Origin: Sphingomonas sp.
Lineage (GTDB): Bacteria; Pseudomonadota; Alphaproteobacteria; Sphingomonadales; Sphingomonadaceae
Length of the DNA: 64,000 bases
Direction: 5' to 3'
Assembly (NCBI RefSeq): GCF_019746665.1
Contig: NZ_JAIERS010000017.1
Location: forward strand, 1 to 64,000
The notes under the pieces are model-generated. The model saw only the letters and a program-made list of their open reading frames with translations, searched no databases and had not been told where the DNA came from. The position numbers were made by a program, and so were the translations under genes. Numbering within the stretch: the first letter of the stretch is position 1; each line of letters begins with the position of its first letter. Below, one piece after another: positions 61,890-64,000 of this stretch.

Positions 61890-62207
61890 ATGCTGCCCTT
61901 TCTCCTCGCGATCCAGACCGTCGATGCACCGTCTCAGCCCCGGATGAGCGGGCCGGTGCTGGTCGACGCGCAGGGCTGCACGCAATATGGCCTGCCTGAT
62001 GAGGTCACGGTGTGCGCCAAGCGTGATCGCGGCGAGAGCTATCGCCTCGCGCCGCTGAACCAACGCTATGAGCAGAAGCGCGAGGGCTTGCCGCGCGCCG
62101 CGATCAAGCTGGGGCCGGTGCAGGCGAGCATCGACGCCAGCAGCGCGGCGTTCCCCAATGGCGCGATCAGCCAGCGGCTGATGCTGACGTTCAGGCTGCC
62201 CTTTTAG
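61890..62207 (+). CDS. Small exported hypothetical protein
   Basis: 105 residues with a short hydrophobic N-terminus (MLPFLLAIQTVDA) suitable as a signal peptide. Two cysteines (in AQGCTQYG and VTVCAKRD) could form a disulfide. ATG 61890 follows GGAGG; TTG 61878 is an alternative. C-terminus ends LMLTFRLPF. No known domain. A sphingomonad-type hypothetical that lies 27 bases after the previous gene. Confidence 0.68.
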   Translation: MLPFLLAIQTVDAPSQPRMSGPVLVDAQGCTQYGLPDEVTVCAKRDRGESYRLAPLNQRYEQKREGLPRAAIKLGPVQASIDASSAAFPNGAISQRLMLTFRLPF

Positions 62208-62299
62208 CGCCGGCACCGCGCTATGATTATGTTCGCCATCGCCTCACCGCTGGCGTAACAGGGACCGCGCCCCTATCTCTGCCTCTGGCCAAAACACCA

Positions 62300-62314
62300 G
62301 AACAGAAATAGAAC
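62300..62314. promoter_or_regulatory. LexA (SOS) box of uvrA
   Basis: GAAC at 62300-62303 and GAAC at 62311-62314 are spaced by 7 bases (AGAAATA). Read on the other strand this is GTTC-N7-GTTC, the alphaproteobacterial LexA operator, and it lies just before uvrA, a classic SOS gene. The box ends 8 bases before the ATG. Confidence 0.85.
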
Positions 62315-62322
62315 CTTCCCCC

Positions 62323-64000
62323 ATGCTGACTCACATCTCCGTCCGCGGCGCGCGCGAGCATAATCTGAAGGGCGTCGACGTCGATATTCCGCGCGACAGC
62401 CTCACCGTGATCACGGGCCTGTCGGGCAGCGGCAAATCGAGCCTCGCCTTCGATACCATCTATGCCGAGGGGCAGCGGCGCTATGTCGAATCGCTCTCGG
62501 CCTATGCGCGCCAGTTCCTGGAGATGATGCAGAAGCCCGATGTCGATCATATCGAGGGGCTCTCGCCGGCGATCAGCATCGAGCAGAAGACGACCAGCCG
62601 CAACCCGCGCTCGACGGTCGCGACCGTTACCGAGATTTACGATTATATGCGCCTGCTCTGGGCGCGCGCGGGGGTGCCCTATTCGCCCGCGACCGGGCTG
62701 CCGATCGCCGCGCAGACCGTCAGCCAGATGGTCGACCGGGTGATGGCGCTGCCCGAGCGCACCCGCGCGCTGCTGCTCGCGCCGGTGGTGCGTGGGCGCA
62801 AGGGCGAGTTCAAGAAGGACCTGGCCGAATGGCAGCGCGCCGGCTTCACCCGCGTGCGGATCGACGGCACGCTCTACGACATCGAGGAAGCGCCCGCGCT
62901 CGACAAGAAATATAAGCATGACATCGAGGTGGTGGTCGACCGCATCGTCGTCGGCCCCGATATCGCGACACGGCTGGCGGATAGTTTCGAGACCGCGCTG
63001 AAGCTGGCCGAGGGGCTCGCCTATGTCGACCTGGTGGATGCGACCGTGGCGGGGCTCCAACACCCCTCCCCTGAAGGGGAGGGGCTTGAGTCTAGAGTGA
63101 ACGACGCGCACACGCCGTTCGTTGCGAGCGAAGGGGAGAGGGCTAGCGGCCTCAAAGGCGCCGGCATCCCCCCGAACCGCATCATCTTCAGCGAGAAGTT
63201 CGCCTGCCCCGTCTCGGGCTTCACCATCGCCGAGATCGAACCCCGGCTGTTCAGCTTCAACGCCCCCCAAGGCGCCTGCCCGGCGTGCGACGGGCTGGGT
63301 GAGAAGCTGGTGTTCGATGAGGAATTGGTCGTCCCCAACCATGCGCTCAGCCTAAAGAAGGGGGCGGTCGCGCCCTGGGCGAAATCGAACCCGCCCTCGC
63401 CCTATTACATGCAGGTGCTGGCGAGCCTGGCGCGCGAGTTCGGCTTCAGCCTCGACACGCCCTGGGAGCAGCTCAGCGAGAAGGTGCGCAGCGTCATCCT
63501 CTACGGCACCGATGGCAAGCCGGTGACGCTCACCTTCATCGACGGCAAGAAGACCTACGACGTCAAGAAGCCGTTCGAGGGGGTGATCGGCAATCTCAAC
63601 CGCCGGATGCTCCAGACCGAAAGCGCCTGGATGCGCGAGGAACTGAGCAAATATCAGGCCGCGCACCCGTGCGAGACGTGCGGCGGCGCGCGGCTGAAGC
63701 CCGAGGCGCTGGCGGTGAAGATCGCCGGGCGCGATATTTCGAGCGTTACCCGCCTGTCGGTGGTCGACGCGCTGGCCTGGTTCGCGGCGGTGCCCGACAG
63801 CCTTTCGCCCCAGCATCGCGAAATCGCGCGCGCGATCCTGAAGGAGATCGACGAGCGGCTTGGCTTCCTCAACAATGTCGGGCTCGATTATCTCAACCTC
63901 GATCGCACCAGCGGCACGCTCTCGGGCGGGGAGAGCCAGCGCATCCGCCTGGCGAGCCAGATCGGATCGGGGTTGTCGGGCGTGCTCTATGTGCTCGACG
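62323..64000 (+). CDS. uvrA: UvrABC system protein A, 5' part
   Basis: 559 codons are present; the gene runs off the window. [14 protein letters not shown] (about 32-45) is Walker A of the first ABC module; [20 protein letters not shown] near the end is its signature. The zinc finger 1 region reads FACPVSGF...GACPACDG, so one of the four cysteines is Ser, as in other alphaproteobacterial UvrA; a second cysteine pair lies at HPCETCGG. About residues 247-274 come from a REP-like insertion (63062-63151) not found in ordinary UvrA. It starts with ATG 8 bases after a LexA box, with no good ribosome site. DNA damage recognition with UvrB. Confidence 0.96.
   Translation, partial: MLTHISVRGAREHNLKGVDVDIPRDSLTVITGLSGSGKSSLAFDTIYAEGQRRYVESLSAYARQFLEMMQKPDVDHIEGLSPAISIEQKTTSRNPRSTVATVTEIYDYMRLLWARAGVPYSPATGLPIAAQTVSQMVDRVMALPERTRALLLAPVVRGRKGEFKKDLAEWQRAGFTRVRIDGTLYDIEEAPALDKKYKHDIEVVVDRIVVGPDIATRLADSFETALKLAEGLAYVDLVDATVAGLQHPSPEGEGLESRVNDAHTPFVASEGERASGLKGAGIPPNRIIFSEKFACPVSGFTIAEIEPRLFSFNAPQGACPACDGLGEKLVFDEELVVPNHALSLKKGAVAPWAKSNPPSPYYMQVLASLAREFGFSLDTPWEQLSEKVRSVILYGTDGKPVTLTFIDGKKTYDVKKPFEGVIGNLNRRMLQTESAWMREELSKYQAAHPCETCGGARLKPEALAVKIAGRDISSVTRLSVVDALAWFAAVPDSLSPQHREIARAILKEIDERLGFLNNVGLDYLNLDRTSGTLSGGESQRIRLASQIGSGLSGVLYVLD
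63062..63151. repeat. REP-like element in frame inside uvrA
   Basis: ACCCCTCCCCTGAAGGGGAG (starting about 63062) is the palindromic unit seen between genes in this window. After a spacer with GAACG and CGTTC arms (63099-63120), a half unit GAAGGGGAGAGGGCT follows (about 63130-63144). The whole stretch reads in frame with uvrA, giving about 28-35 extra residues including [19 protein letters not shown], with no stop codon. Confidence 0.8.

Overview
The window is GC-rich bacterial chromosome. Its gene content points to an alphaproteobacterium, most likely Sphingomonadales (Sphingomonas-like): TonB-dependent receptor, NodT-type outer-membrane lipoproteins, single-chain methylmalonyl-CoA mutase next to propionyl-CoA carboxylase, UvrA with the alphaproteobacterial degenerate first zinc finger, and an alphaproteobacterial-type LexA box (GAAC-N7-GAAC) in front of uvrA. 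No integrase, phage, CRISPR array, insertion sequence or plasmid genes are visible. One AT-rich gene (31390-32370) stands out as foreign. Layout, 0-18 kb: the 3' half of tRNA-Arg(ACG); a ModE-type regulator divergent from a TonB-dependent receptor with a ModE-box-like palindrome between them; tRNA-Leu(CAA); an MBL-fold hydrolase; two AraC regulators; a GH5-like glycosidase; a minus-strand operon for a PaoABC-like molybdenum hydroxylase with its XdhC-type chaperone and MocA-type cytidylyltransferase; glpQ; a small lipoprotein; type II NADH dehydrogenase; phenylalanine hydroxylase; a TlpA-like thioredoxin lipoprotein; prmA. Layout, 18-34 kb: an SDR; two tandem soluble chemoreceptors with a globin-like N-terminus; sdhCDA without sdhB; a DUF433/DUF5615 toxin-antitoxin-like pair; a C13 peptidase; leucyl/arginyl-tRNA-protein transferase; threonine ammonia-lyase; a 3-hydroxyisobutyrate-dehydrogenase-like enzyme; an exported amidohydrolase; the foreign SEC-C/HEPN-like gene; an RcnB-like protein; free-methionine-sulfoxide reductase; and an XRE regulator plus membrane protein with a clear operator. 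Layout, 34-44 kb: a compact propionyl-CoA-to-succinyl-CoA operon (pccB, a ribbon-helix-helix protein, a coiled-coil protein, mce, an enoyl-CoA hydratase, mcm, bioB, a small membrane protein, pccA). bioB supplies the biotin used by PccA, and the product succinyl-CoA feeds the TCA cycle. Layout, 44-64 kb: a NodT/MacA/MacB efflux system with MacB split in two; two glycosyltransferases; a hybrid histidine kinase; a TetR-controlled RND efflux system with a divergent outer-membrane factor; an esterase-like operon; and the first 559 codons of uvrA. A further theme is palindromic repeats. REP-like inverted pairs occupy the gaps of the molybdenum-enzyme operon and several other intergenic spaces. Two copies lie in frame inside genes, in the inter-domain linker of methylmalonyl-CoA mutase and in UvrA. 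A third copy is interrupted by a 64-base element that can fold into a three-way junction.
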